A stretch of DNA of 64,000 bases from an uncultured Alphaproteobacteria bacterium. GTDB lineage: Bacteria; Pseudomonadota; Alphaproteobacteria; CAAHEQ01; UBA3637. Both the position numbers and the translations under genes were made by a program. The DNA is taken from positions 186,001 through 250,000 of the forward strand of contig CAKPYH010000002.1 in the NCBI GenBank assembly GCA_934202735.1, read 5' to 3'. How positions within the stretch are numbered: the first letter of the stretch is position 1; the number at the start of each line of letters is the position of its first letter. The notes below the pieces were generated by a model. It had not been told where the DNA came from. It was given only the letters and a program-made list of their open reading frames with translations, and made no database searches. Shown here piece by piece: positions 36,142 to 43,758 of this stretch.

Positions 36142-36720
36142 ATGACCATTGAAACCGTAATGATTGCTGCGATAGCCGGATACTTTATCTGGCGGTTGTA
36201 TCGGGCCTTTCACCAAAAGCCGACCATGCCCTTAAATCGTATCAGTCTGATTATTCAAAATGACGGTACAAATGTTCCCGTCGTTCAACAAATCCGTCAA
36301 ACAACCGATGAATGGAATGAAGAATTCTTTTTGATGGCGGCCAAAATTGCTTTTCAAAAAGTGATGGCTGCTTTTGTCAACGGAAATGTCAAGGCCCTAA
36401 AAGAGCACCTGTCCGATGATGTGTGGCAGGCTTTTAAGCACGATATTGAAACCCGACAACAAAACAAGCAGAAAATGGATTTTTCCCTGATCTGTTTTGA
36501 TTCGGCCGATATTATTCATCAATCACCAACCCATGATGAAATTACCGTGCGTTTTATGACCGAACAAATCAACCTGTTAAAAGATGCAACCGGCCGTGTA
36601 TTGGAAGGCGATGCCATGAAAATTGCCAAGATGACAGATACTTGGGTTTTCAAAAAACAAACCAAACAGAGTTGGCTTGTCACGGCCACACAAAGTCGGA
36701 TGACCCCATGCGTCAAATAA
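36142..36720 (+). CDS. Tim44-like domain membrane protein
   Basis: The 192-residue protein starts with one membrane helix (ETVMIAAIAGYFIWRLY) and has a Tim44-like C-terminal domain at about 65-190 (FQKVMAAFVNGNVKALKEHLSDDVWQAF). Bacterial members are called TimA; their role is unclear, with proposed effects on export or envelope. The ATG at 36142 follows AAAGGAAA. It ends within mltA (13-bp overlap), so the two are coupled. Confidence 0.88.
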   Translation: MTIETVMIAAIAGYFIWRLYRAFHQKPTMPLNRISLIIQNDGTNVPVVQQIRQTTDEWNEEFFLMAAKIAFQKVMAAFVNGNVKALKEHLSDDVWQAFKHDIETRQQNKQKMDFSLICFDSADIIHQSPTHDEITVRFMTEQINLLKDATGRVLEGDAMKIAKMTDTWVFKKQTKQSWLVTATQSRMTPCVK

Positions 36721-37712
36721 TCGGTCTCCTGATTGTCATAACCGGCTTAATGACGGGGTGCGCTACACATCCTTTGGATAAAGGGCGTTCATTTCATTTG
36801 GAAAAAACAGATTTTTCGGACTTACCCGGTTGGACACAAGATGATTTTAACGAATCGTATCCGGCCATTCGGCAGGCTTGTCAAAAACCGGCACCGATGT
36901 GGCAGGATTTTTGTCAGAATTTACCCGATACCGGTGAACACTTACGGGCCTATATGGAACAAAAACTAACCCCCTATGCCGTAGAATCTTACGGCAATCC
37001 GATTGGTCGTATTACCGGCTATTACGAAGCAGAACTAAGCGGTACACGCAAACGCCTGAATGGGGTCCAAGTCCCCGTCTACGGTCTGCCCCCGGATTAT
37101 CAAAAAGACAAAATCTATCCCCAACGGCGCGATATTGAAGCGGGTCGTTTGAATGCCCCCATCATTGCCTGGGCCGATGATCCGGTAGAATTATTCCTGT
37201 TGCATGTACAAGGTTCCGGGCGAATGGAAACACCGGACGGCGGAATTCACTTGGGCTTTGCCGGTTCCAACAATCGCTCATTCAAAGGCATTGGACAGAT
37301 TTTAATTGATGAAGGCCTTATCGGTGAATCGGGACATTCCATGATTCAAATTCGGGATTGGTTACAACAACATCCAAATCAAGCCCGCAATCTGATGGCA
37401 CAAAATGAACGTTATATCTTCTTTCGGGAAGTCATGGGTGAAACGCCGATCGGATATGCCGGCGTTCCCTTGACACCCCGGCATTCTGTGGCGGTGGATA
37501 AGACATATATTCCCATGCAAACACCGATGTGGTTAGATACAAAATCACCGGACGGGTCTCCTATACAAACTTTGGTGGTCGCGCAAGATATCGGGCATGC
37601 CATTCGGGGCGGTGTACGTGCGGATTATTTTTTCGGTCACGGGGAAGATGCTTTTTCTTTGGCCGGACGCATGAATCAGCCGGGACGATATTTCCTATTA
37701 TTGCCGAACTAG
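36708..37712 (+). CDS. mltA: Membrane-bound lytic murein transglycosylase A
   Basis: MltA cleaves peptidoglycan to give 1,6-anhydro-MurNAc. The lipoprotein signal is at residues 1-17 (IVITGLMTGC). In the 334-residue protein VTGYYEAE-type (ITGYYEAELSG), LLHVQGSGRMETPDG and the catalytic Asp in VAQDIGHAIRGGVRADYFFG are family motifs. Its anhydro-sugar products would feed AmgK/MurU recycling encoded nearby. The ATG at 36708 lies inside the end of the Tim44-like gene. Confidence 0.93.
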   Translation: MRQIIGLLIVITGLMTGCATHPLDKGRSFHLEKTDFSDLPGWTQDDFNESYPAIRQACQKPAPMWQDFCQNLPDTGEHLRAYMEQKLTPYAVESYGNPIGRITGYYEAELSGTRKRLNGVQVPVYGLPPDYQKDKIYPQRRDIEAGRLNAPIIAWADDPVELFLLHVQGSGRMETPDGGIHLGFAGSNNRSFKGIGQILIDEGLIGESGHSMIQIRDWLQQHPNQARNLMAQNERYIFFREVMGETPIGYAGVPLTPRHSVAVDKTYIPMQTPMWLDTKSPDGSPIQTLVVAQDIGHAIRGGVRADYFFGHGEDAFSLAGRMNQPGRYFLLLPN

Positions 37713-37721
37713 GGGAAAAAT

Positions 37722-38120
37722 ATGTTTTCAAGCACCGACTTGTCTTTGTGGGAGAACATCAAAAGAACTTTACGCCCCTTGAAAAAAAATCGGGCAACGG
37801 TACCGGTCCCTTTCCCGAAACGATTAAAGGTACACGCTGCCCCTGCCCGGGAATTGATGTCCGTTTTGGACTTGCACGGTTTAACGGTGGAAGAAGCCTA
37901 TCATACTGTCTGTCGCTTCATAACGCTACATGTGCGTGAAAATACAAAGTACATCACTTTGATCACCGGCAAAGGAACAAAAGACAAGGAAGGGCGAATT
38001 CATCAGGAAATAACCGGTTGGTTGGAAACACCTTTTTTCAAGGAAAAGATCAATCAAGTTCGTTGGTTGAACGGTGGTGGAGCCTTGGAAATTATGTTAA
38101 AAAGGAAAAAGAAAAAATGA
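37722..38120 (+). CDS. Smr-domain protein
   Basis: A 132-residue protein with an Smr domain at about 48-130: LDLHGLTVEEAYHTVCRF, the TLITGKGTKDKEGRI loop and the VRWLNGGGALEIML end. Smr domains act as nucleases on branched DNA or RNA/ribosome rescue substrates. It is 9 bp after mltA and overlaps tsaD by 4 bp. Confidence 0.9.
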   Translation: MFSSTDLSLWENIKRTLRPLKKNRATVPVPFPKRLKVHAAPARELMSVLDLHGLTVEEAYHTVCRFITLHVRENTKYITLITGKGTKDKEGRIHQEITGWLETPFFKEKINQVRWLNGGGALEIMLKRKKKK

Positions 38121-39145
38121 TTGTTTTAGGGATAGAATCCAGTTGTGATGAAACGGCGTGCGCCCTTGTCAATGATGAACGGAACATTTTGTCTTCTGTT
38201 GTCTGGTCGCAATATGACGAGCATCGGCGTTTCGGTGGCGTTGTCCCCGAAATCGCGGCACGTGCACACTTGGAAAAATGTGATGTGTTAATTCAGGAAG
38301 CTTTAAATAAAGCCGGTGTTTCCCTACCTGACATTGATGCCGTGGCTGTGGCCGGCGGGCCCGGCTTGATTGGTGGCGTTTTGGTAGGGGTTATGACAGC
38401 CAAAGCCATTGCCCTGTGCCACCATAAACCGTTTATTGCCGTCAATCATCTGGAAGGGCATGCCTTGACGGTCCGCCTGACGGCCCCTGTACAATTTCCG
38501 TATTTATTGATGCTGACATCAGGGGGGCATTGCCAAATCTTGATTGTCAAAGGCGTAGGACAATATGAAAAGTTAGGGGGTACCATTGACGATTCAGCTG
38601 GGGAAGCCTTTGATAAAGTCGCTAAAATGTTAGACATCGGCTATCCAGGCGGCCCCAATTTGGAAAAACGGGCGGTATCAGGTCATGCCAAACGGTATGA
38701 TTTTCCCGTTCCCATGCGGGGCCGTGAAGGGTGCGATTTTTCTTTTTCTGGTTTGAAAACTGCTGTGCGTGTCTGTATTGATAAAAGCGGTCCCCTGACC
38801 GATTCAGATAAAAACGATATTTGTGCCGCTTTTCAAACGGCCGTTGTCAAACAGATGCAAGATCGACTGGAACATGCCCTGGCAACCTTTCGGTCCCGCT
38901 ATCCCCGAGCCCGTGATTTAGTTGTCGCCGGCGGTGTCGCCGCCAACGGGGCGGTCCGGAGCATGATTCAAGGATTAGCCGATAAAAACGGAATGATATT
39001 TTCGGCACCGCCCATTGGTTTATGTACCGATAACGGTGTAATGATTGCTTGGGCGGGATTAGAACGCTTTCGGTTGGGATTGACGGATTCGTTTGATTTT
39101 CGGCCACGGCCGCGGTGGCCATTGGACACCCTGACGCACGCATAA
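38117..39145 (+). CDS. tsaD: tRNA threonylcarbamoyltransferase TsaD
   Basis: TsaD transfers the threonylcarbamoyl group to A37. The 342-residue protein begins VLGIESSCDETACALV and has the metal-binding His pair in NHLEGHAL, then FPYLLMLTSGGH and the VVAGGVAANGAVR motif. The ATG at 38117 overlaps the smr stop (ATGA). Usually it neighbours hemC or gpsA in relatives; here it is linked to smr, and pyrG follows. Confidence 0.95.
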   Translation: MIVLGIESSCDETACALVNDERNILSSVVWSQYDEHRRFGGVVPEIAARAHLEKCDVLIQEALNKAGVSLPDIDAVAVAGGPGLIGGVLVGVMTAKAIALCHHKPFIAVNHLEGHALTVRLTAPVQFPYLLMLTSGGHCQILIVKGVGQYEKLGGTIDDSAGEAFDKVAKMLDIGYPGGPNLEKRAVSGHAKRYDFPVPMRGREGCDFSFSGLKTAVRVCIDKSGPLTDSDKNDICAAFQTAVVKQMQDRLEHALATFRSRYPRARDLVVAGGVAANGAVRSMIQGLADKNGMIFSAPPIGLCTDNGVMIAWAGLERFRLGLTDSFDFRPRPRWPLDTLTHA

Positions 39146-39162
39146 AAAATTTTATTTTTTGC

Positions 39163-39190
39163 TTGCTTTTTGCATAAAATTTTGTAGAAT
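39163..39190 (+). promoter_or_regulatory. pyrG: Promoter of the pyrG leader
   Basis: TTGCTT (39163-39168), 16-bp spacer, TAGAAT (39185-39190). Transcription should start near 39197, giving a leader of about 170 nt that includes a hairpin terminator before pyrG. Confidence 0.6.
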
Positions 39191-39215
39191 AAAGGCATTC
39201 AAACAGAAAGGCAAC

Positions 39216-39371
39216 ATGAAACACAAGGGTATCGGATTGGCGAAGATTCATCGGTTTTTGACCGAAGTGGCTTTTTCCCCTTTGTACAGCCTTTGGATAA
39301 ATAACCGGAACTCCCTGAAATATCAGGGGGTTTTTTCATTTAACTCCCGTTTTGAAAGGAAACAACAATGA
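39216..39371 (+). CDS. Possible leader peptide upstream of pyrG
   Basis: A 51-codon frame begins with ATG at 39216, preceded by GAAAGG, and runs through the leader terminator. Its stop codon (TGA) overlaps the pyrG ATG in an ATGA arrangement. That layout would let translation both cross the terminator region and couple to pyrG. The peptide is not recognised (begins MKHKGIGLAK), so it could also be a chance frame. Confidence 0.35.
   Translation: MKHKGIGLAKIHRFLTEVAFSPLYSLWINNRNSLKYQGVFSFNSRFERKQQ
39309..39336 (+). terminator. pyrG: Intrinsic terminator (candidate attenuator) inside the pyrG leader
   Basis: Positions 39309-39318 and 39323-39332 form a 10-bp stem with one G-T pair and loop AATA, followed by T residues. 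Only 31 bp separate it from the pyrG ATG, and that gap holds just the ribosome site, so pyrG must be made by read-through. A smaller hairpin (TCGGT/ACCGA) lies earlier in the leader, around 39252-39266. Confidence 0.8.
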
Positions 39372-41011
39372 CAAAGTATATCTTTATTTTAGGTGGAGTC
39401 GTATCATCTTTGGGCAAAGGAATCGCTTCGGCCGCTACCGGTTCGTTATTAAAGGCCCGCGGCTACTCCGTTCGTATGCGTAAAATGGATCCTTATCTGA
39501 ACATTGATCCCGGTACCATGTCCCCCTATCAACACGGAGAAGTTTTTGTAACCGATGACGGGGCCGAAACGGATTTGGATTTGGGGCATTACGAACGATT
39601 TACTGGCGTGAATTGCCACAAAACGGACAGTATTTCCGGTGGCCGAATCTATTATAACGTTATTCAAAAAGAACGGCGCGGGAATTATTTAGGGGCAACG
39701 GTTCAGGCTATTCCCCATGTCACCAACGAAATCAAAGATTTTTTGAAATCAGATCTGCATGGTGAAGACTTTGTGTTATATGAAGTCGGCGGCACAGTCG
39801 GCGATATTGAAGGCACTCTTTTTTTGGAAGCCATTCGTCAGTTTTCAAATGAAGTGGGACGCCAAAATGTCTGTATCCTGTTTTTAACGTTATTACCGTA
39901 TATTGATACAGCGGGTGAATTAAAAACAAAACCGACTCAGCATGCCGTCAAAACGTTGATGGAATCGGGTATTCAAGCCGATATTTTATTGTGTCGCAGT
40001 AAAGTGGCTTTAGGGGCCGATGAACGGCGTAAACTGGCTTTATTTTGCAATGTGGCACCGGACGATGTGATTATGGCTTTGGATGCCGATAACATTTATA
40101 AGATCCCCCTCACCTATCATGAACAAGGTCTGGATGTTCAAGTCCTAAAACATTTTGGCATGTTAGAAAACAGTCAAGAACCCGATTTGAATGATTGGAA
40201 AAGGATTATCCATACCTGCCAACACTATGAAAAGGAAGTTAAAATCGCCGTTATCGGCAAGTATTGCGGTTTATTGGAAGCCTATAAATCCCTACACGAA
40301 GCCCTGACTCATGCCGGCATTGCCAACAATGCCAAAGTGCACATAACTTGGATTTCTGCCGAAGAACTGGAAGGAAAACCGCAAGAGGAAGTAGATACAC
40401 TTTTGAAACCTTATGCCGGTATTTTAATCCCGGGCGGCTTTGGCGTACGAGGTATTGACGGAAAAATTAAAGCCATTCGCTATGCGCGCGAACATCAGGT
40501 ACCTTTCTTCGGTATCTGTTTGGGCATGCAAATGGCGGTTGTGGAAGCCTGTCGCAACTTACTGCACATTGACAACGCCGGATCGGCGGAATTCGGCGGG
40601 AATTGTACCCCGGTGATTTCTAAAATGAAAGTATGGGAACAAGACGGACAGAAACAAATTCGTCCCGATAACGGCGACCTGGGGGGAACTATGCGTTTAG
40701 GGGCTTACCCCTGCGTCCTGCAAGCCGGCAGTTTGGCGGCCGCTATTTACGGAAACGCCGAAACAATTCGGGAACGACACCGGCATCGTTATGAAATGGA
40801 TATTTCATACGAATCGGCGTTGGCAGAGAAAGGGTTGATGGTATCGGGAAAATCTCCGGACGGGTTATTGCCGGAAATTGTTGAAATACCCTCTCATCCA
40901 TTTTATATCGCCGTACAATTCCACCCGGAATTTACGTCACGCCCCGGACATCCCAATCCGATTTTTCAAGCTTTCGTGGCCGCAGCTTTGAAACACGGAT
41001 ACCTGGTGTAA
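39368..41011 (+). CDS. pyrG: CTP synthase
   Basis: It makes CTP from UTP with glutamine as nitrogen donor. The 547-residue protein has the synthetase domain start KYIFILGGVVSSLGKGI, YLNIDPGTMSPYQHGEVFV, and a class I glutaminase with Cys in FFGICLGMQ (near 380) and His/Glu in FHPEFTSRPG at the end. It is complete. Expression seems to depend on read-through of the leader terminator. Confidence 0.97.
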   Translation: MTKYIFILGGVVSSLGKGIASAATGSLLKARGYSVRMRKMDPYLNIDPGTMSPYQHGEVFVTDDGAETDLDLGHYERFTGVNCHKTDSISGGRIYYNVIQKERRGNYLGATVQAIPHVTNEIKDFLKSDLHGEDFVLYEVGGTVGDIEGTLFLEAIRQFSNEVGRQNVCILFLTLLPYIDTAGELKTKPTQHAVKTLMESGIQADILLCRSKVALGADERRKLALFCNVAPDDVIMALDADNIYKIPLTYHEQGLDVQVLKHFGMLENSQEPDLNDWKRIIHTCQHYEKEVKIAVIGKYCGLLEAYKSLHEALTHAGIANNAKVHITWISAEELEGKPQEEVDTLLKPYAGILIPGGFGVRGIDGKIKAIRYAREHQVPFFGICLGMQMAVVEACRNLLHIDNAGSAEFGGNCTPVISKMKVWEQDGQKQIRPDNGDLGGTMRLGAYPCVLQAGSLAAAIYGNAETIRERHRHRYEMDISYESALAEKGLMVSGKSPDGLLPEIVEIPSHPFYIAVQFHPEFTSRPGHPNPIFQAFVAAALKHGYLV

Positions 41012-41036
41012 GCCGCTTCCGAAAGCCGGGGGACTT

Positions 41037-41615
41037 TTATGCATGGATACAAGGCCACTTCAAAATGGCATCAATATCCAAAACATTCAGGACGCCGTCC
41101 CCATTCAAGTCCCCTTGTTCCAAAGTACCGGCACATTGATGACAACAATACATCAACTTCAAATACTTCTTTTCCAATAAAGGGGGCACTATATCCGACA
41201 TCTTCTCATCGGGATACAATTCGTGGAAAAAAGTATAGAGTCCTTTGGTATGTTTACGACGATTACACGTCTCGCAAGCAAAAACCATATTATGAATGGC
41301 TTGTATCTTATCACATTGTGGGCAACGATCGTTGATGTGAATACTTTTGGGGATAATATGTTCTTGTGTTAGTTTCTCGGTTGTACCACAATAAGCGCAC
41401 TTTTTCTCGGCTTGCGCGAACTGTATATCTTCCCGCAAAATATCCGACCAAGACAGTTCTCCGGATTGCAACTTGCGAAATGTGTTTTTGATAAAGCCGT
41501 AGTACTTCTTTTTGGCGGTCGCATTATCGCCGGTTTGATAAGCGCTTTTAGCAATAATTTTGGCGTATTGATAGAAAATTAAATCACGAATGGTTTGAAC
41601 ACTTTTATCCGGCAT
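41037..41615 (-). CDS. HNH-type nuclease with C-terminal dockerin-like calcium loop
   Basis: The 192-residue protein has an HNH/zinc-finger nuclease motif at about 73-125: CAYCGTTEKLTQEHIIPKSI, a second Cys pair in CPQC, and CETCNRRKHTKGLY. At the C-terminus (about 168-185) is GDLNGDGVLNVLDIDAIL, a single dockerin-type D-x-N-x-D-G calcium loop, almost at the end of the chain. HNH enzymes are DNA nucleases of many sorts; a dockerin-like tail on one is unusual, because dockerins normally occur on secreted cellulosome-type proteins. No signal peptide is seen. It ends 25 bp after convergent pyrG. Confidence 0.72.
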   Translation of the reverse strand: MPDKSVQTIRDLIFYQYAKIIAKSAYQTGDNATAKKKYYGFIKNTFRKLQSGELSWSDILREDIQFAQAEKKCAYCGTTEKLTQEHIIPKSIHINDRCPQCDKIQAIHNMVFACETCNRRKHTKGLYTFFHELYPDEKMSDIVPPLLEKKYLKLMYCCHQCAGTLEQGDLNGDGVLNVLDIDAILKWPCIHA

Positions 41616-41683
41616 AATAAGATACTCCTGAATTAAACTGAATACAGTGTACTTTATTTTGGAACCCGTTGCAACAATTTTGA

Positions 41684-41712
41684 TTGACTGAAACCCGATT
41701 TTATGATATCAT
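41684..41712 (+). promoter_or_regulatory. Promoter with start at the ATG (leaderless)
   Basis: TTGACT (41684-41689), 17 bp, TATCAT (41707-41712). The ATG at 41719 is 7 bp beyond the -10 box and has no ribosome site. Confidence 0.65.
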
Positions 41713-41718
41713 TTTTTA

Positions 41719-41937
41719 ATGGATAAAGTAGAGATATTTCAATACATTATCAGCAGCCTGGCACACGCGACAAATTTTGAGAGATTTTTGTCTCAAACAT
41801 TTACTGCGGATGGTCGCGATTGGACCGCCGGACAATTTTTATACAAGCATTTCTTTGATCAGATTCCGGCTTTTAACGCCGCTGCCGCAACCTTGGGAAC
41901 TGCAATAGTAAGATGCAATTTTCTTTGTTTTTCTTAA
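41719..41937 (+). CDS. Small unrecognised protein, probably leaderless, possibly truncated
   Basis: The 72-residue product (start MDKVEIFQYIISSLAHATNF) is mostly helical in character, with a polar N-terminal part and an Ala-rich segment (FNAAAATLGTAIV). The last eight residues look unlike the rest, so the gene may be a 5' fragment cut by a rearrangement. It has a good promoter. It converges with a GNAT gene. No family recognised. Confidence 0.45.
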   Translation: MDKVEIFQYIISSLAHATNFERFLSQTFTADGRDWTAGQFLYKHFFDQIPAFNAAAATLGTAIVRCNFLCFS

Positions 41938-41977
41938 TTGTTGATAACCTGTTGTTGCTTTTGTCGTATTCTTTCCC

Positions 41978-42373
41978 TCATTTTGAATAACTTAAACCAA
42001 TTAAACTGTGTTTTTTGAACCCTTCGTGCAGGAAGAAATCCCGGCATTTTTCGGTAGACTGGATATAAATATCCGTTGTCGGATAAAGTTCTTTTAACTT
42101 GTCCAACATCGCTTTGGCGATTCCTTGATTCCGATACGATGACAAAACCACGCATTCCACGATTTGTGTATCGTGTGCGCTGTCCGTCAGATATCTGATC
42201 ATACCGACCAAGTGTTGTCCGTCCTTTGCCGTCACGAAATGAGAGTTCCGATAAGCAGTTTCAAATACTTGCTCGGCACCGATATAATCGGCGGCAGTCC
42301 CCCACCCGGCATCCAGGTATAATGCAATACCGTCTTTTACTTTGGGTGTTTCGTCTTCTGTTATTGTGTACAT
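41978..42373 (-). CDS. GNAT-family N-acetyltransferase
   Basis: The 131-residue protein has the GNAT core: HLVGMIRYLTDS, VECVVLSSYRNQGIAKAMLDKL (the acetyl-CoA loop Q/R-x-x-G-x-A), then IYIQSTEKCRDFFLHEGFKK. Substrate is unknown. It lies in the accessory region with no clear operon partner. Confidence 0.85.
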   Translation of the reverse strand: MYTITEDETPKVKDGIALYLDAGWGTAADYIGAEQVFETAYRNSHFVTAKDGQHLVGMIRYLTDSAHDTQIVECVVLSSYRNQGIAKAMLDKLKELYPTTDIYIQSTEKCRDFFLHEGFKKHSLIGLSYSK

Positions 42374-42431
42374 GTCAAGCCTCCTTTTACTGTATGCAAA
42401 CCCAGTTTACCGAAATAAAAAACAAAATTCA

Positions 42432-42710
42432 ATTAAAAAATTTATTTTTTTACTTTTGAGTGTAAATATTCATATGACTCCCGATGGTGGTTTTTTATGT
42501 ATAGAAAACAACAAAGGAGACAGATTTCCAATATTGATACCAGAAGTTAAAAATCAAAGAACAAATGATTTAAGGCAACAAGAGGGATTAAAGAAACAAG
42601 CAAAAGGAAATGCTATTGAAAGATTAGGAAAAAATGTTCTCCGAGATAGTTTTGTCCAAACAACCAACACGGCAATCAACGAGATCTTTTCCTTTATTCC
42701 TTTTTTATAA
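42432..42710 (+). pseudogene. Remnant of an EcoRI-family restriction endonuclease
   Basis: From the ATG at 42474, 78 codons encode a piece matching the catalytic heart of EcoRI. PDGG (Asp4) fits EcoRI Asp91, and E-V-K (Glu24, Lys26) fits Glu111 and Lys113 at exactly the same spacing. GNAIER (Asn46, Ala47, Arg50) fits the EcoRI recognition segment GNAIER (Asn141, Ala142, Arg145). The N-terminal ~85 residues and the C-terminal ~120 are missing. Upstream codons in the same frame (from about 42432) may still belong to it. A one-base shift near 42690 opens a second frame to about 42820 that begins with an FPLFLF segment, resembling the EcoRI FPYVLF strand, so decay by frameshift is plausible. No matching methylase lies nearby in the window. 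Confidence 0.7.
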
Positions 42711-42874
42711 GACCAAATATTCATACCTTAAAAACGATTGTCTGTTTTTAGATAAACTCAAATCCTTTTTTAACAGGTTTCAGGGTATTGTTTCCCCCAT
42801 TTAACTCTAATTGTGTTATTTTGGGGATAAAATAGGTGCGTTTTGTGATTAAAAGTGATACGATTATCACCCCC

Positions 42875-43483
42875 TTATAAGTTTTCCACCCCAACGCGTT
42901 TCAAATATCGGCACAAGGTGGTCGGGTGGACATTCATTTGGCGGGCAATTTGTGCCTGACTGAGGCCCTTGTCAAACAATTTCTTGATTTTTTTCTGATT
43001 TTTGGACAATTTTAACGCCTTTGCCTGCGCCCCAACGGGTCGCCCCAACTTGATATGCTGTTCTTTCAGTTTATTCAAAGATATTTTGATTCGTGTGGAA
43101 ATATGATCTCGTTCTATCTCGGCCGCCAATCCGAAAGTATATGCCATAATCTTGGAGTATAAATCATCTTTAAACTGATAATTTTCCTTGATACTGATAA
43201 TCGTAACGCCTTTATTGACGGCATTTTGAAGAATACCCGCCAGTTCATACAGGTTGCGCCCCAACCGTGAAATTTCGGTGATAATCAAGGTATCCCCCGC
43301 AACGGTTTTGTCCATCAAAGTCCCCAACGCCCGTTTGTTCAGAGGTTTCCGACTGCTGATATTTTCTTCCACCCACCGGTCTATGCGCAAGGCATTGTGA
43401 TTGGCATATTCCTGAATAGCAAAATGTTGATTTGAACAAGTTTGTTTCTTTTCCATAGAACACCGACAATAACCGTATATCAT
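42875..43483 (-). CDS. Serine recombinase (resolvase/invertase family), copy 1
   Basis: The 202-residue protein has the resolvase catalytic domain with nucleophile Ser9 in YCRCS, then TEISRLGRNLYEL and AAEIERDHISTRI (the long helix). It ends in a helix-turn-helix (LSQAQIARQMNVHPTTLCRYL). Size and layout fit DNA invertases or resolvases. A related protein is encoded at 46791, and the trimeric adhesin gene lies between them. The N-terminal motif has Cys at position 8, where Val is usual. Confidence 0.85.
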   Translation of the reverse strand: MIYGYCRCSMEKKQTCSNQHFAIQEYANHNALRIDRWVEENISSRKPLNKRALGTLMDKTVAGDTLIITEISRLGRNLYELAGILQNAVNKGVTIISIKENYQFKDDLYSKIMAYTFGLAAEIERDHISTRIKISLNKLKEQHIKLGRPVGAQAKALKLSKNQKKIKKLFDKGLSQAQIARQMNVHPTTLCRYLKRVGVENL

Positions 43484-43676
43484 AGTTTTTCTCCTTTCAT
43501 TTATTTATCTGAAAAACAATCTTTTTTACCAAAAAAGCATTAGCAAAAAAACATCTGTTAAAAAGCAAGCACTTTTTTACAAAAAATGAAAAATAATTTC
43601 AGACGCTTTAATTCATTGAAATATCAACAAAATATGTGATTTTGACCCGTTTTCCCTTGCTTCCCAAAACCGACCA

Positions 43677-43706
43677 TTGCGAAAACAGATGTTTGTGTAA
43701 TATAGA
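43677..43706 (+). promoter_or_regulatory. Promoter of the trimeric adhesin gene
   Basis: TTGCGA (43677-43682), 18-bp spacer, TATAGA (43701-43706), about 50 bp before the ATG, with a small GAAGGG/CCCTTC hairpin in the leader. Confidence 0.5.
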
Positions 43707-43758
43707 AAACGAAGGGAATTCCCCCTTCAACTTTGATATATTAAAGAAAGGAAATATA

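Noticed and set aside
42711..42874. Search for a restriction-linked methylase in the gap
   Set aside because: Only a short shifted frame that may continue the EcoRI-like relic is present; no methylase motif.
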